This document shows, one piece after another, positions 45,301-52,018 of a stretch of 64,000 nucleotides of DNA. This DNA is from AP-15 sp963781215 (GTDB lineage: Bacteria; Pseudomonadota; Alphaproteobacteria; ATCC43930; CGMCC-115725): the NCBI GenBank assembly GCA_963781215.1, contig CAWAFE010000026.1, positions 1 to 64,000 of the forward strand. The letters are read 5' to 3'. Positions within the stretch are counted from its first letter, which is position 1. Every line of letters begins with the position of its first letter. The position numbers and the translations under genes are program-made. The notes below the pieces were generated by a model. The model saw only the letters and a list, made by a program, of their open reading frames with translations. It was not told the origin of the DNA and searched no databases.

Positions 45301-45962
45301 TTCGCGGCGCCGGCAATTTGTTGGGCGACGAGCAGTCGGGCCATATCCGCGAAGTCGGGATCGAGCTTTATCAGCACATGCTCGAAGAGGCGGTCGCCGC
45401 GGCTCGAATCGATGGCGGCGATGCCGCCCCGCCCGAGGAGTGGAGCCCGCAAATCACGATCGGCACGCCGGTGCTGATCCCCGAAGCCTATGTCGCCGAT
45501 CTGGGCGTGCGCCTCGGCCTCTACCGCCGCATCGCCGCCCTTGCCGACAAGAGCGAGATCGACGCCTTCGCCGCCGAATTGATCGACCGCTTCGGCCCGT
45601 TGCCGGCTGAGGTCGAGAACCTCCTGCAGATCATCGCGATCAAGCGCTGGTGTCGCGAGGCCGGGGTCGAGCGGGTCGAGGCCGGTCCCAAGGGCGCGGT
45701 GGTCACCCTGCGCGGCAACCGCTTCGCCAACCCCCAGGGCCTGGTCGAGCTGATCCAGCGCAACGCCGGCACATTAAAGCTCCGCACCGACCACAAGATC
45801 GTCTATCTGCGCAACTGGGACGATGAAAAGACGCGCCTCGCCGGCGTCGCCCGCCTGTTGCAGGCGCTGGTAAAGATCGCCCGCGCCCCGAACCCCGAAC
45901 CCGCCGCCTCGCCGCAGTCGGCGTCCGAATTGGTCAAGCCAATGGTCGCACGCAGGGCTTAA
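42396..45962 (+). CDS. mfd: transcription-repair coupling factor
   Basis: The full-length protein has 1188 residues. The N-terminal UvrB-like part includes FPAWDCLPYDRVSPNGEIVS. The RNA-polymerase-interacting domain begins LSPGDLVVHADHGIGRYEAL near residue 495. The RecG-like helicase has motif I DVGFGKTEVALRAAFIAAMA near 645, DEEQHFGVAQKEKLKQLKAD near 746, LTLTATPIPRTLQLALSG near 770 and motif VI LRGRIGRAKVRAYAYLTLPE near 920. The C-terminal TRCF domain has LIDRFGPLPAEVENLLQIIA. Mfd removes stalled RNA polymerase and recruits UvrA. ATG 42396 is the conserved start; earlier codons in the frame are unlikely. Confidence 0.96.
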   Translation: MTAIDDLALSLGGARPRPVALYGAPEGWDAAQIGAFVEAGVARRWLHVCRDDGRMARFSAALGFFHPGVDALTFPAWDCLPYDRVSPNGEIVSRRIDTLTRLAMDGGETPLVVLTTVNALIQRVPPRSLFDGRVLALRPGGHIGLDRLQSFFRNNGYIRTDTVREPGEFAVRGGIVDLYPAGAAQPLRLDFFGDALESIRSFDPLTQRSTGEAGEAVLRPVSEVLLDDEAIHRFRQRYREQFGATGNDDALYEGVSAGRRHIGMEHWLPLYYERLETLFDYLPGAGLSFDHQADEAFAHRLEQIGEFYTARRSLIGAARGGAPVYRPVRPDQLYLDNLELQRRLEGRPVVRLSPFAAPEGDGDQFDAGARPAHNFAAERADPKVVLFEAVCDWLEAERKSGRQAAIAAFSEGSADRLSSVLHERGLTDLRRVADGEALSVLPRSAVGLAVLPLEQGFATDTLVLLGEQDILGDRLARVPRRRRNLDQFIAEAASLSPGDLVVHADHGIGRYEALETIDVAGAPHDCVRVLYAGDDRLYVPVENIEVLSRFGSEDSAVQLDRLGGVAWQSRKARVKQRIRDIAGELIRVAAERQLRPGELLTPPEGIYEEFAARFPYPETEDQLNAIADTLADLAAGKPMDRLICGDVGFGKTEVALRAAFIAAMAGGQVAVVVPTTLLARQHFRSFTERFAGLPLRIGQLSRLVPVKEARTVKAELADGRLDIVIGTHALLAKDVGFAHLGLLVVDEEQHFGVAQKEKLKQLKADVHVLTLTATPIPRTLQLALSGVREMSIIASPPIDRLAVRTFVMPYDPVTIREAVMRERDRGGQIFYVVPRIADLDEVRERLRQIVPEIKYAVAHGRMAPSELEAVMTAFDDRAFDLLLSTNIIESGLDIPSANTLIVHRADMFGLAQLYQLRGRIGRAKVRAYAYLTLPEKKKLSATAQRRLEVMQTLDNLGAGFQLASHDLDIRGAGNLLGDEQSGHIREVGIELYQHMLEEAVAAARIDGGDAAPPEEWSPQITIGTPVLIPEAYVADLGVRLGLYRRIAALADKSEIDAFAAELIDRFGPLPAEVENLLQIIAIKRWCREAGVERVEAGPKGAVVTLRGNRFANPQGLVELIQRNAGTLKLRTDHKIVYLRNWDDEKTRLAGVARLLQALVKIARAPNPEPAASPQSASELVKPMVARRA

Positions 45963-45999
45963 CCATGTATTCGGACCGGGCGTTCAGAACGAGTCCGGC

Positions 46000-46086
46000 C
46001 AAATCTGGGCACCATGAACACGGCCAGGACCTCTATCCGTTCGTCGACGAGGCGATAGGACGCAAGCGGAAATTCGCACGGCCGGC
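46000..46086 (-). pseudogene. ParE-like toxin C-terminal remnant
   Basis: On the minus strand RPCEFPLASYRLVDERIEVL then AVFMVPR is open without a start codon. The pattern resembles the end of RelE/ParE toxins (x-Y-x-L-V-...-R-I-x-V-L-A-V). It lies downstream of a ParD-like remnant on the same strand, with BrnT/BrnA between, which suits an old ParD-ParE pair split by insertion. The call is tentative because only about 29 codons remain. Confidence 0.4.
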
Positions 46087-46201
46087 TTAAGGCGCGAAGG
46101 AGGCGATCTCGTGAGGCCGCCGCCACCCCACCGATTTGCTCAACTTCTACTCGATGATCTATGATGGCAGACGGCCTTTATCGTATGCCAATAGTTTCGA
46201 G

Positions 46202-46513
46202 TTACCGCTCAGCGTTCTTGCGCCTCCCGTTTTCCGGCGGTACCGGCGGCATACGTTCCTTTCCGGGGCGTTGTACGGCGGATTTGAGCGTCTGCCGGAT
46301 GAAGCGCTGATAGGGAAGTCCGGCGCTCGCCGCCGCGGCTTTGACGGCATCGAGCAGCCCTTTCGGGACCCGCAGATTGACCCGCTCGCTTTTGGGCTGA
46401 AACTCGAACCGCACCATCCGCAGGCCGGAGAGGTCGTATTCGGTCAGGTCTGCTTCGGCGACAAACCTTTCTGCCTCGTCATCGCTCTGCAATCTCGGCA
46501 GCGGCTTCTTCAT
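46202..46513 (-). CDS. brnA: BrnA-type antitoxin
   Basis: This 103-residue protein starts MKKPLPRLQSDDEAERFVAE and ADLTEYDLSGLRMVRFEF, the characteristic N terminus of BrnA/CopG-type antitoxins that neutralises the toxin. A ribbon-helix-helix follows (RVNLRVPKGLLDAVKAAAAS then GLPYQRFIRQTLKSAVQ). The start overlaps the toxin gene end by 35 bases, the standard toxin-first BrnT/BrnA order. It should repress the operon through the RHH domain. Confidence 0.9.
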   Translation of the reverse strand: MKKPLPRLQSDDEAERFVAEADLTEYDLSGLRMVRFEFQPKSERVNLRVPKGLLDAVKAAAASAGLPYQRFIRQTLKSAVQRPGKERMPPVPPENGRRKNAER

Positions 46514-46793
46514 AGTGTTTTACCTCCTTCGCATGCATGAAGCGCGCGCCGATCGGGCGGATGAACGTCTGTCCCTCATAGGTCCGCAGCGTGAATACGA
46601 TCAACACGTGCCGCCCCTCGTCCGTCCTGCCGACCGCCTTGAAACGCTCCTCATCACGAGAGTGGGCGGGATCAGGGAAAACCGCGATGGGCCTAAGAAA
46701 TGCGGCCTCGATGGCGCCAACCGGGACACCGTGCTTACAGCATTTATCCCGGTTGGCGCGATCCCACTCAAACCCGGCAATCTCAACGGCCAC
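46479..46793 (-). CDS. brnT: BrnT-type ribonuclease toxin
   Basis: GTG 46793 gives about 104 residues, near the family length; a GTG at 46817 would add eight. The BrnT pattern is IAGFEWDRANRDKCCKHGVP, FLRPIAVFPDPAHSRDEERF, AVGRTDEGRHVLIVFTLRTY and FIRPIGARFMHAKEVKHYEE. The family adopts a RelE-like fold and cuts RNA. Residues expected in the active site (Arg, Glu of the RDEERF and RxIxAR parts) are present, so it is probably functional and held by BrnA. Confidence 0.88.
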   Translation of the reverse strand: MAVEIAGFEWDRANRDKCCKHGVPVGAIEAAFLRPIAVFPDPAHSRDEERFKAVGRTDEGRHVLIVFTLRTYEGQTFIRPIGARFMHAKEVKHYEEAAAEIAER

Positions 46794-46894
46794 AACTTCA
46801 CATGTGAGGTTTGGCACAAATTGTCAATACAAACGCATGACGCCTGTGTGATCGGCCGAGCCAGGCACGCCGTCGGACGAAGAGCGGACAAGTG

Positions 46895-46993
46895 CGCCGC
46901 CGAAATTGATCTACCGCTTCGGCCCGTTGCCGCCCGAGGCCGGCAATCTGCGGCTAGATCATCGCGATCAAGCGCTGGTGCCGCGAGGCCGGG
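46895..46993 (+). pseudogene. decayed copy of an mfd segment
   Basis: This 99-base stretch resembles mfd 45569-45664 in direct orientation: CCGCTTCGGCCCGTTGCCG, ATCATCGCGATCAAGCGCTG and CGCGAGGCCGGGG are shared. It corresponds to Mfd residues of about 1059-1090 (the LIDRFGPLPAEVENLLQIIA part) but has indels and no open frame. It lies on the far side of BrnT/BrnA from mfd itself. Confidence 0.7.
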
Positions 46994-47248
46994 GGATATC
47001 AACGAGTTTCAGGTTTTTCGCCGCCAAGCGGGCGAGACCGCGCTGATGCACTTCCTCAGCCAGCTCTCGCATCGCGACTCCGAGTGACGATAAGTCTCAC
47101 CGCGTGCACGCGACGCGTCCGCTTCGTCGATCGCGGACACGATTTCGTCGCGCCGCCGATCGCGCTCCATCCACAAGGCCAGCGCTTCCTGAACCGCGTC
47201 TGCGGCCTGCTGAACTCGGCCAGTTTCGACGGCGCGGCGGATGAAGTC
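46994..47248 (-). pseudogene. ParD-like antitoxin remnant fused to the hemB stop
   Basis: Directly after the hemB stop, in the same phase, the minus strand reads DFIRRAVETGRVQQAADAVQ, EALALWMERDRRRDEIVSAI and DEADASRARGETYRHSE. After a shift follows MRELAEEVHQRGLARLAAKN ending PRPRGTSA. This resembles ParD-type antitoxins (the xFIRxxVxSGRxxxAxEVVxEALR part). The first strand of the ribbon-helix-helix is missing because the remnant is cut exactly at hemB. Confidence 0.6.
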
Positions 47249-48259
47249 TCACCCAGCCTTCAGCCACCGCGCCGCATCCACGGCGGCGTAGGTCAGGATG
47301 CCGTCGGCGCCGGCGCGCTTGAAGGCGATCAGGCTTTCCATCACCGCCCGTTCGCCGTCGAGCCAGCCGTTCAGTGCCGCGGCGTGCAACATCGCGTATT
47401 CGCCGCTGACCTGGTAGGCGTAGGTCGGCACCCGGAACGCCTCCTTGACCCGGCGGACGACGTCAAGATAGGGCATGCCGGGCTTAACCATGACCATGTC
47501 GGCGCCCTCTTGCAGATCGAGCGCCACCTCGCGCAGCGCCTCGTCGCTGTTCGCCGGGTCCATCTGGTAGGTGCGCTTGTCGGCGCTGCCGAGTGCTGTC
47601 TTGGAGCCGATCGCATCGCGGAACGGGCCGTAGAAGGCCGAGGCGTATTTTGCTGCGTAGGACATGATGCGGACCTGGGTGAACCCGGCCTCGTCGAGTG
47701 CCGAGCGGACCGCACCCACCCGCCCGTCCATCATGTCGGAGGGGGCGATGATGTCGCACCCGGCCTCGGCCTGCACGACCGCCTGCCGGCGCAGGATCGC
47801 GACCGTCTCGTCGTTCTCGACGTAGCCGGCACGGATCACGCCGTCATGCCCGTGCGAGGTGAACGGGTCGAGCGCCACGTCACACAACACGCCGAGCTCG
47901 GGCACCTCCTTCTTCAAGGCCGCGACTGCCCGGCAGACGAGATTGCCGGGGTTCAGCGCTTCCGTCCCTTCGGCATCCTTCAGAGCCGGCGGGACCGCGG
48001 GAAAAACCGCGATCGTCGGGATGCCGAGCGCCGCCGCCGCCCCGGCAGCATCGACCAAGGCGGGTATCGGCAGGCGAAAGACGCCCGGCATCGAGGCGAT
48101 CGGCGCCTTTTCTCCCTCGTCGTGGACAAAGACCGGCCAAATCAGATCACCGGCGGTCAGCACATGCTCAGCGACGAGCTTGCGCGACCAGGCGTCGCGT
48201 CGGTTGCGCCTGAGCCGGAGGCGAGGATAGGGGGCGAGCGGCGGCAAAAACTCGGTCAC
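47249..48259 (-). CDS. hemB: delta-aminolevulinic acid dehydratase (porphobilinogen synthase)
   Basis: GTG 48259 (VTEFLPPLAPYPRLRLRRNR) has GGGAG upstream and gives 336 residues. Motifs are LIWPVFVHDEGEKAPIASMP, the metal-site and flap region LCDVALDPFTSHGHDGVIRA, the first active-site region CDIIAPSDMMDGRVGAVRSA, YAAKYASAFYGPFRDAIGS with a Schiff-base region, and MVMVKPGMPYLDVVRRVKEA with the catalytic Lys. DVALDPFTSHGHDG with Asp instead of the zinc Cys is the Mg-type of alphaproteobacteria. It makes porphobilinogen for heme and corrinoids. The 3' end abuts a toxin-antitoxin remnant. Confidence 0.95.
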   Translation of the reverse strand: MTEFLPPLAPYPRLRLRRNRRDAWSRKLVAEHVLTAGDLIWPVFVHDEGEKAPIASMPGVFRLPIPALVDAAGAAAALGIPTIAVFPAVPPALKDAEGTEALNPGNLVCRAVAALKKEVPELGVLCDVALDPFTSHGHDGVIRAGYVENDETVAILRRQAVVQAEAGCDIIAPSDMMDGRVGAVRSALDEAGFTQVRIMSYAAKYASAFYGPFRDAIGSKTALGSADKRTYQMDPANSDEALREVALDLQEGADMVMVKPGMPYLDVVRRVKEAFRVPTYAYQVSGEYAMLHAAALNGWLDGERAVMESLIAFKRAGADGILTYAAVDAARWLKAG

Positions 48260-48559
48260 GGGATCACTCCCGATAAAGCGGCGGTGCAAACCAGGGGCTC
48301 AGGCAGAATAAGGATTGTCGGCAAAGTTGACAACTCGCGGGTGCGCCAATATCGCCACACCGGGTCTCGCCGAAGGTCGGCACAACTGGCGTCACGTTCG
48401 CGGTAGCGCAGCGCCTGGATATTCGCGGTGAAGTCGAGGCGTGGGTGCGGAAGTCCTCGCAGTCTCCGCCTAGTTGCAATCGACAAGCCTCCCGCCGCGG
48501 TGGAGAAGACCGGGGCGGCGTGATATCCCCTGTTTGCGGATTTTACGGGAGCCTTCGCC

Positions 48560-49285
48560 ATGGTCGATTTCGCGGGCAGCCACGTCGTCGTCACCGGTGG
48601 CACCGGAGCGTTGGGCAGGGCGGTGATCGCAGCGTTGCGCGCCGCCGGAGCGGTGTGCCACGTGCCGAATCTGATGCCGGCCGAGCTTGCCGATTTTCCC
48701 CATATGGGCGATCCCGGCGTGCACATCGCTCGCGGCGTCGATGTCGCCGACGAAGCGGCAGTGAGCGGCTTCTACCAGGAGCTGCCGCCGCTCTGGGCCT
48801 CGATCCACCTCGCCGGGGGGTTTGCGATGGCGCCCATCGGCGAGGTCAGGGCGGCGGATTTCATTGCCCAGCTCCGCATGAATGCGCTGACGACTTTTTT
48901 GTGCTCGGCGGCGGCGGTCGCCGCGTTTCGCGCGCGCCGGACGCCGGGTCCGGAGGGCGCCCGCGGCGGGCGCATCGTCAACGTCTCGGCGCGGCCGGCG
49001 CTGGAGCCGCGGCTCGGCGCCGGCATGGTCGCCTACACCGCCGCGAAATCGGCGGTGGCGGCATTGACCCAGGCCCTGGCCCAGGAGGTCGTCGACGAGG
49101 AGATTTGGATCAACGCTGTGGCACCCTCGATCCTCGACACCCCGGCGAACCGGGCGGCGATGCCGGACGCCGATTATCGCCGCTGGGTGGCGCCCGCCGA
49201 TCTTGCGGAAATGATCGCTTTCCTCGCTTCCCCCGCCAATCGGGTGACCCGCGGCGCCGTGATCCCGGTCTACGGCGGCTCATGA
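48560..49285 (+). CDS. short-chain dehydrogenase/reductase
   Basis: The 241-residue protein is complete. The cofactor loop is VVVTGGTGALGRAVIAALRA near residue 10, the second region is IHLAGGFAMAPIG, the catalytic Ser lies in IVNVSARPALEP, and YTAAKSAVAALTQALAQEV holds Tyr and Lys. The C terminus ends VTRGAVIPVYGGS. The ADVADEAAV part shows an acidic position after the second strand that suggests NAD(H). The substrate is unknown. A universal stress protein gene starts 4 bases after the stop. Confidence 0.85.
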   Translation: MVDFAGSHVVVTGGTGALGRAVIAALRAAGAVCHVPNLMPAELADFPHMGDPGVHIARGVDVADEAAVSGFYQELPPLWASIHLAGGFAMAPIGEVRAADFIAQLRMNALTTFLCSAAAVAAFRARRTPGPEGARGGRIVNVSARPALEPRLGAGMVAYTAAKSAVAALTQALAQEVVDEEIWINAVAPSILDTPANRAAMPDADYRRWVAPADLAEMIAFLASPANRVTRGAVIPVYGGS

Positions 49286-49289
49286 GGCG

Positions 49290-49718
49290 ATGAAGATCCT
49301 CGTCCCGGTCGACGGCTCGCCGCCGGCGAACCGGGCGGTCCGCCATGCGATCGAGCTGGTCGGCCGCGCGGACGAGGGCAAACTGCTGCTCGTGAATGTT
49401 CAGAGCCCTGAAACGCTCGATGTCTCCGACATCTCCGCAGTCACATCGCGCGGCCCCGACCGAGAGCTGGCGGCGCAGCGGTCGCACAAAGCGCTGCGCC
49501 GGGCCGTCCGGCTGTGTCGGGAGGCAAGGGTCGAGTTCGAGTGCCGGGCCGAGCTCGGACCGGTGGGCGACACGATCGCCCGCCTCGCCCGCCGGCTCGA
49601 GGTCGATCAGATCGTCATGGGCAGCCGCGGCCTCGGCGCCGTCGGCCGGCTCTTTCTCGGTTCGGTCGCAAGTCGGGTCATCCATCTGACGCGCCTCCCC
49701 GTGACCCTCGTCAAATAA
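49290..49718 (+). CDS. universal stress protein (UspA family)
   Basis: This 142-residue protein is a single Usp domain. It starts MKILVPVDGSPPANRAVRHA and carries the ATP-binding G-x2-G-x9-G-[ST] motif in MGSRGLGAVGRLFLGSVASR near residue 110, ending VIHLTRLPVTLVK. It should bind ATP as a dimer in the cytoplasm. It probably forms an operon with the SDR gene. Confidence 0.9.
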   Translation: MKILVPVDGSPPANRAVRHAIELVGRADEGKLLLVNVQSPETLDVSDISAVTSRGPDRELAAQRSHKALRRAVRLCREARVEFECRAELGPVGDTIARLARRLEVDQIVMGSRGLGAVGRLFLGSVASRVIHLTRLPVTLVK

Positions 49719-49834
49719 GCGGCGGTGCAGCAAATACGCTGATTTGTGCATTCCACGTTTGCACGAAATTCATGCTGCGCCGCAGCAAATTTGCCCTATG
49801 CTCGGCTCACTCAGGGATGAGCATGAGGTCTTCG

Positions 49835-50050
49835 ATGAAACGGCATCTGACCCGCCTCGATCGGGCGACTGGCGAAATGAACGCATGGCTTTTGGCCCTG
49901 GCAATCGGACTGGGCATGCTCGATCTGACAGTCTTCGTCGCCAAAAACGCGCCTGCCCTACCGCCGACGCCGGCCGTCGTCGATGTCGCCGCTACCGGCA
50001 GCGCGACCGCCCCACCGCCGGCATCGCATCCTGGCGAGCCGCAGCGCTGA
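49835..50050 (+). CDS. small single-span membrane protein, unknown
   Basis: ATG 49835 follows GAGG by 7 bases and gives 71 residues; an ATG at 49817 is an alternative. One membrane segment (MNAWLLALAIGLGMLDLTVF) is followed by a Pro/Ala-rich tail (PPTPAVVDVAATGSATAPPP). I recognise no family. The upstream region is fairly AT-rich, and the gene lies alone between the universal stress gene and the SPFH remnant. Confidence 0.55.
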   Translation: MKRHLTRLDRATGEMNAWLLALAIGLGMLDLTVFVAKNAPALPPTPAVVDVAATGSATAPPPASHPGEPQR

Positions 50051-50244
50051 CTTGGTCTAGATAACCAGGAAATCAGTCTGCGTACTTCCAGGCATCCCGT
50101 CACTGTGGCGAACTGCACAGAAGCTCCTGCGCCGATTCCATTTTGCATCATAGGTAACGCCTGCGCGACAAAGGTGTTGGCGCCTTTGGTAGCCTACAGG
50201 CAATTAGTCGGTCGTGAGCGCACCTCAGGAGTGATCACTTTGGA

Positions 50245-50370
50245 TCACCTCATCGAGGGGCCGTATGAATGCCGAACTGCGCTCCCGCTGTTGTTCAGCA
50301 ATGCCTCGGATCGCTGCGCGCTGTCCACGCCGGCGCCTTCCCTGCCGGTCGAGACAACGGTCTGCAGCGG
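50245..50370 (-). pseudogene. degenerate copy of the 3' end of the SPFH gene
   Basis: The minus strand reads PLQTVVSTGREGAGVDSAQR then SEALLNNSGSAVRHSYGPSM and R before TGA 50245-50247. Compare the intact SPFH end PQTVVSTGGQGGGLDSAAAI ... ALLNSSGGAVPALSGPSTKK. The 42 codons keep the phase and the stop position but have diverged, and a TAG precedes them in frame. Both copies point the same way, with the radical SAM gene between them. Confidence 0.8.
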
Positions 50371-50415
50371 GCTGCTCGTATTCGACTAATCACGTGCCAT
50401 CCTCATTTCACTGAT

Positions 50416-51996
50416 TCAAGCGGCGACGCGGGTCGGATATTGCGGTCGCGAAAGCATTTCTTGAACCATGAGGTGGGAGTGGTAGTGCATCGCACATTTG
50501 ATCGCGTAATTCTGTATCATCTCCGGCTCCCACCGACGCCAGGCGAACCGCAACAGGCGGCGGCGATATTCGCGCCGCAGCGCCGGATCGGGGACACCCC
50601 GCATCAGCAATAGGAAGATCGCGAACGCTTCGGCGAGGAGGCGGGCGTTGAGAGCGAACCTGCGCAGCGGACGGCGCCGCAAGTAACGCATGCGAGCTTG
50701 TCCCAGCCGCAGGCGCGCATCGAGGTAAAGCGCGTCGAGCCGCCCGAAATAGGCGTCGGGTGCGTAAAGGTCGCGCATCAGCCCGACGAAACCAACACGC
50801 AATGCTTCCCGACTCAGTCGGCGCGGAATGACGTTCGTGCCAAAGCTGCCCCAGGCCCCGGCATCGTTCGACAGGTCGAGCCGCCCTTCGCTCCGGAGCC
50901 GGGTGTAAAGCGGGGTTCGTGGTATCGCGACCAGCATGTTTACCATCGCCTGGACAATCCGCGCCTCGCGCACAAAACGGCTCTGTGCAGCGAAAATGCC
51001 GAAATCATCATTGTCGAAGCCGACGATCATGCCGCACCAAACTTCCAGTCCCATTTGTTGAATGCGATGCACCTTTTCCAGCATGGTGCCGCCGCGGGCG
51101 CGCAGGTTCTGAAGCTTCTTGGTCTCTCGCAGCGCCTCCTCGTTCGGGGTCTCGATGCCGACGAACACGTTGCCGATGTTGGCCTCGACCATCAGCTGCA
51201 TCAGTTCCCGATCCTCGGCCAGATCAATCGAGGCTTCGGTAGCGAACATCAGCGGGTAACCGTGTTCTTCCTGCCAGACGACGACATCTTGCAGCACCGA
51301 TTTGATCGCCTTTTTATTGCCGATCAGATTGTCGTCGACGATGAACGCCGAATGTTTGCCCGCGGCGACAAGAGCATCAAGTTCGGCGAGGATTTGAGCG
51401 GAAGTCTTTATCCTCGGGCGGCGGCCAAAGGTGACGATGATGTCGCAGAATTCGCACTCGAAAGGACAGCCACGCGAGAACTGCACACTGCCGAAGGCAT
51501 AATCCTTCATCCTGATGAGATCGAGGCGCGGAATCGGAACGGTGGTCATATCGGTGCGCCCAACCTGCTCATAGCGGGTCTGATGACTCCCGGCCGACCA
51601 CTCGGCAAGAAACCGCGGCCAAGTCTCCTCGGCCTCGCCCACGAAGACGACGTCGGCCAGGCCGGCGAGATCCTCCTCGCCCACCGTGGCCCACGGACCG
51701 CCGGCGACGGTAAAGACTCCTCGATTCTTTAGCAGCCGGAGAATTTCCTTCATCCGCGTGCGCTGCACATTCATGCCGGTGAGGCCGACGATGTCGGCCC
51801 GGCCGCAACGCTCGAAGTCGATTGGCTCTACATTCTCGTCGACCAGGGTGACATTATGCCCGGGAGGGGTTAGGGCCGCGAGCAACGGCAGGTTCGCCAC
51901 CGGAAGGATTGCCTTGACGCCGAGGAAGGGCATTGCGTGCTCGAGCCCCCAATAGGAAACCTCGAAGCGCGGATTGATCAGAACGATGTCGGCCAT
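50416..51996 (-). CDS. B12-binding-domain radical SAM protein with DUF4070 region
   Basis: ATG 51996 (MADIVLINPRFEVSYWGLEH) gives 526 residues. Residues 1-150 form a cobalamin-binding-like Rossmann domain (LLAALTPPGHNVTLVDENVE; DIVGLTGMNVQRTRMKEILR). The radical SAM domain has the cluster motif C-x3-C-x2-C in SRGCPFECEFCDIIVTFGRR near residue 200, then AFIVDDNLIGNKKAIKSVLQ and VFVGIETPNEEALRETKKLQ. The C-terminal part (VAIPRTPLYTRLRSEGRLDL onward) looks like DUF4070. Relatives include the hopanoid C-2 methylase HpnP, but no hopanoid genes are near. Its context, between two SPFH gene ends, suggests insertion. Confidence 0.85.
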   Translation of the reverse strand: MADIVLINPRFEVSYWGLEHAMPFLGVKAILPVANLPLLAALTPPGHNVTLVDENVEPIDFERCGRADIVGLTGMNVQRTRMKEILRLLKNRGVFTVAGGPWATVGEEDLAGLADVVFVGEAEETWPRFLAEWSAGSHQTRYEQVGRTDMTTVPIPRLDLIRMKDYAFGSVQFSRGCPFECEFCDIIVTFGRRPRIKTSAQILAELDALVAAGKHSAFIVDDNLIGNKKAIKSVLQDVVVWQEEHGYPLMFATEASIDLAEDRELMQLMVEANIGNVFVGIETPNEEALRETKKLQNLRARGGTMLEKVHRIQQMGLEVWCGMIVGFDNDDFGIFAAQSRFVREARIVQAMVNMLVAIPRTPLYTRLRSEGRLDLSNDAGAWGSFGTNVIPRRLSREALRVGFVGLMRDLYAPDAYFGRLDALYLDARLRLGQARMRYLRRRPLRRFALNARLLAEAFAIFLLLMRGVPDPALRREYRRRLLRFAWRRWEPEMIQNYAIKCAMHYHSHLMVQEMLSRPQYPTRVAA

Positions 51997-52018
51997 CTGA
52001 CACCAGCCCTCGCAAACC

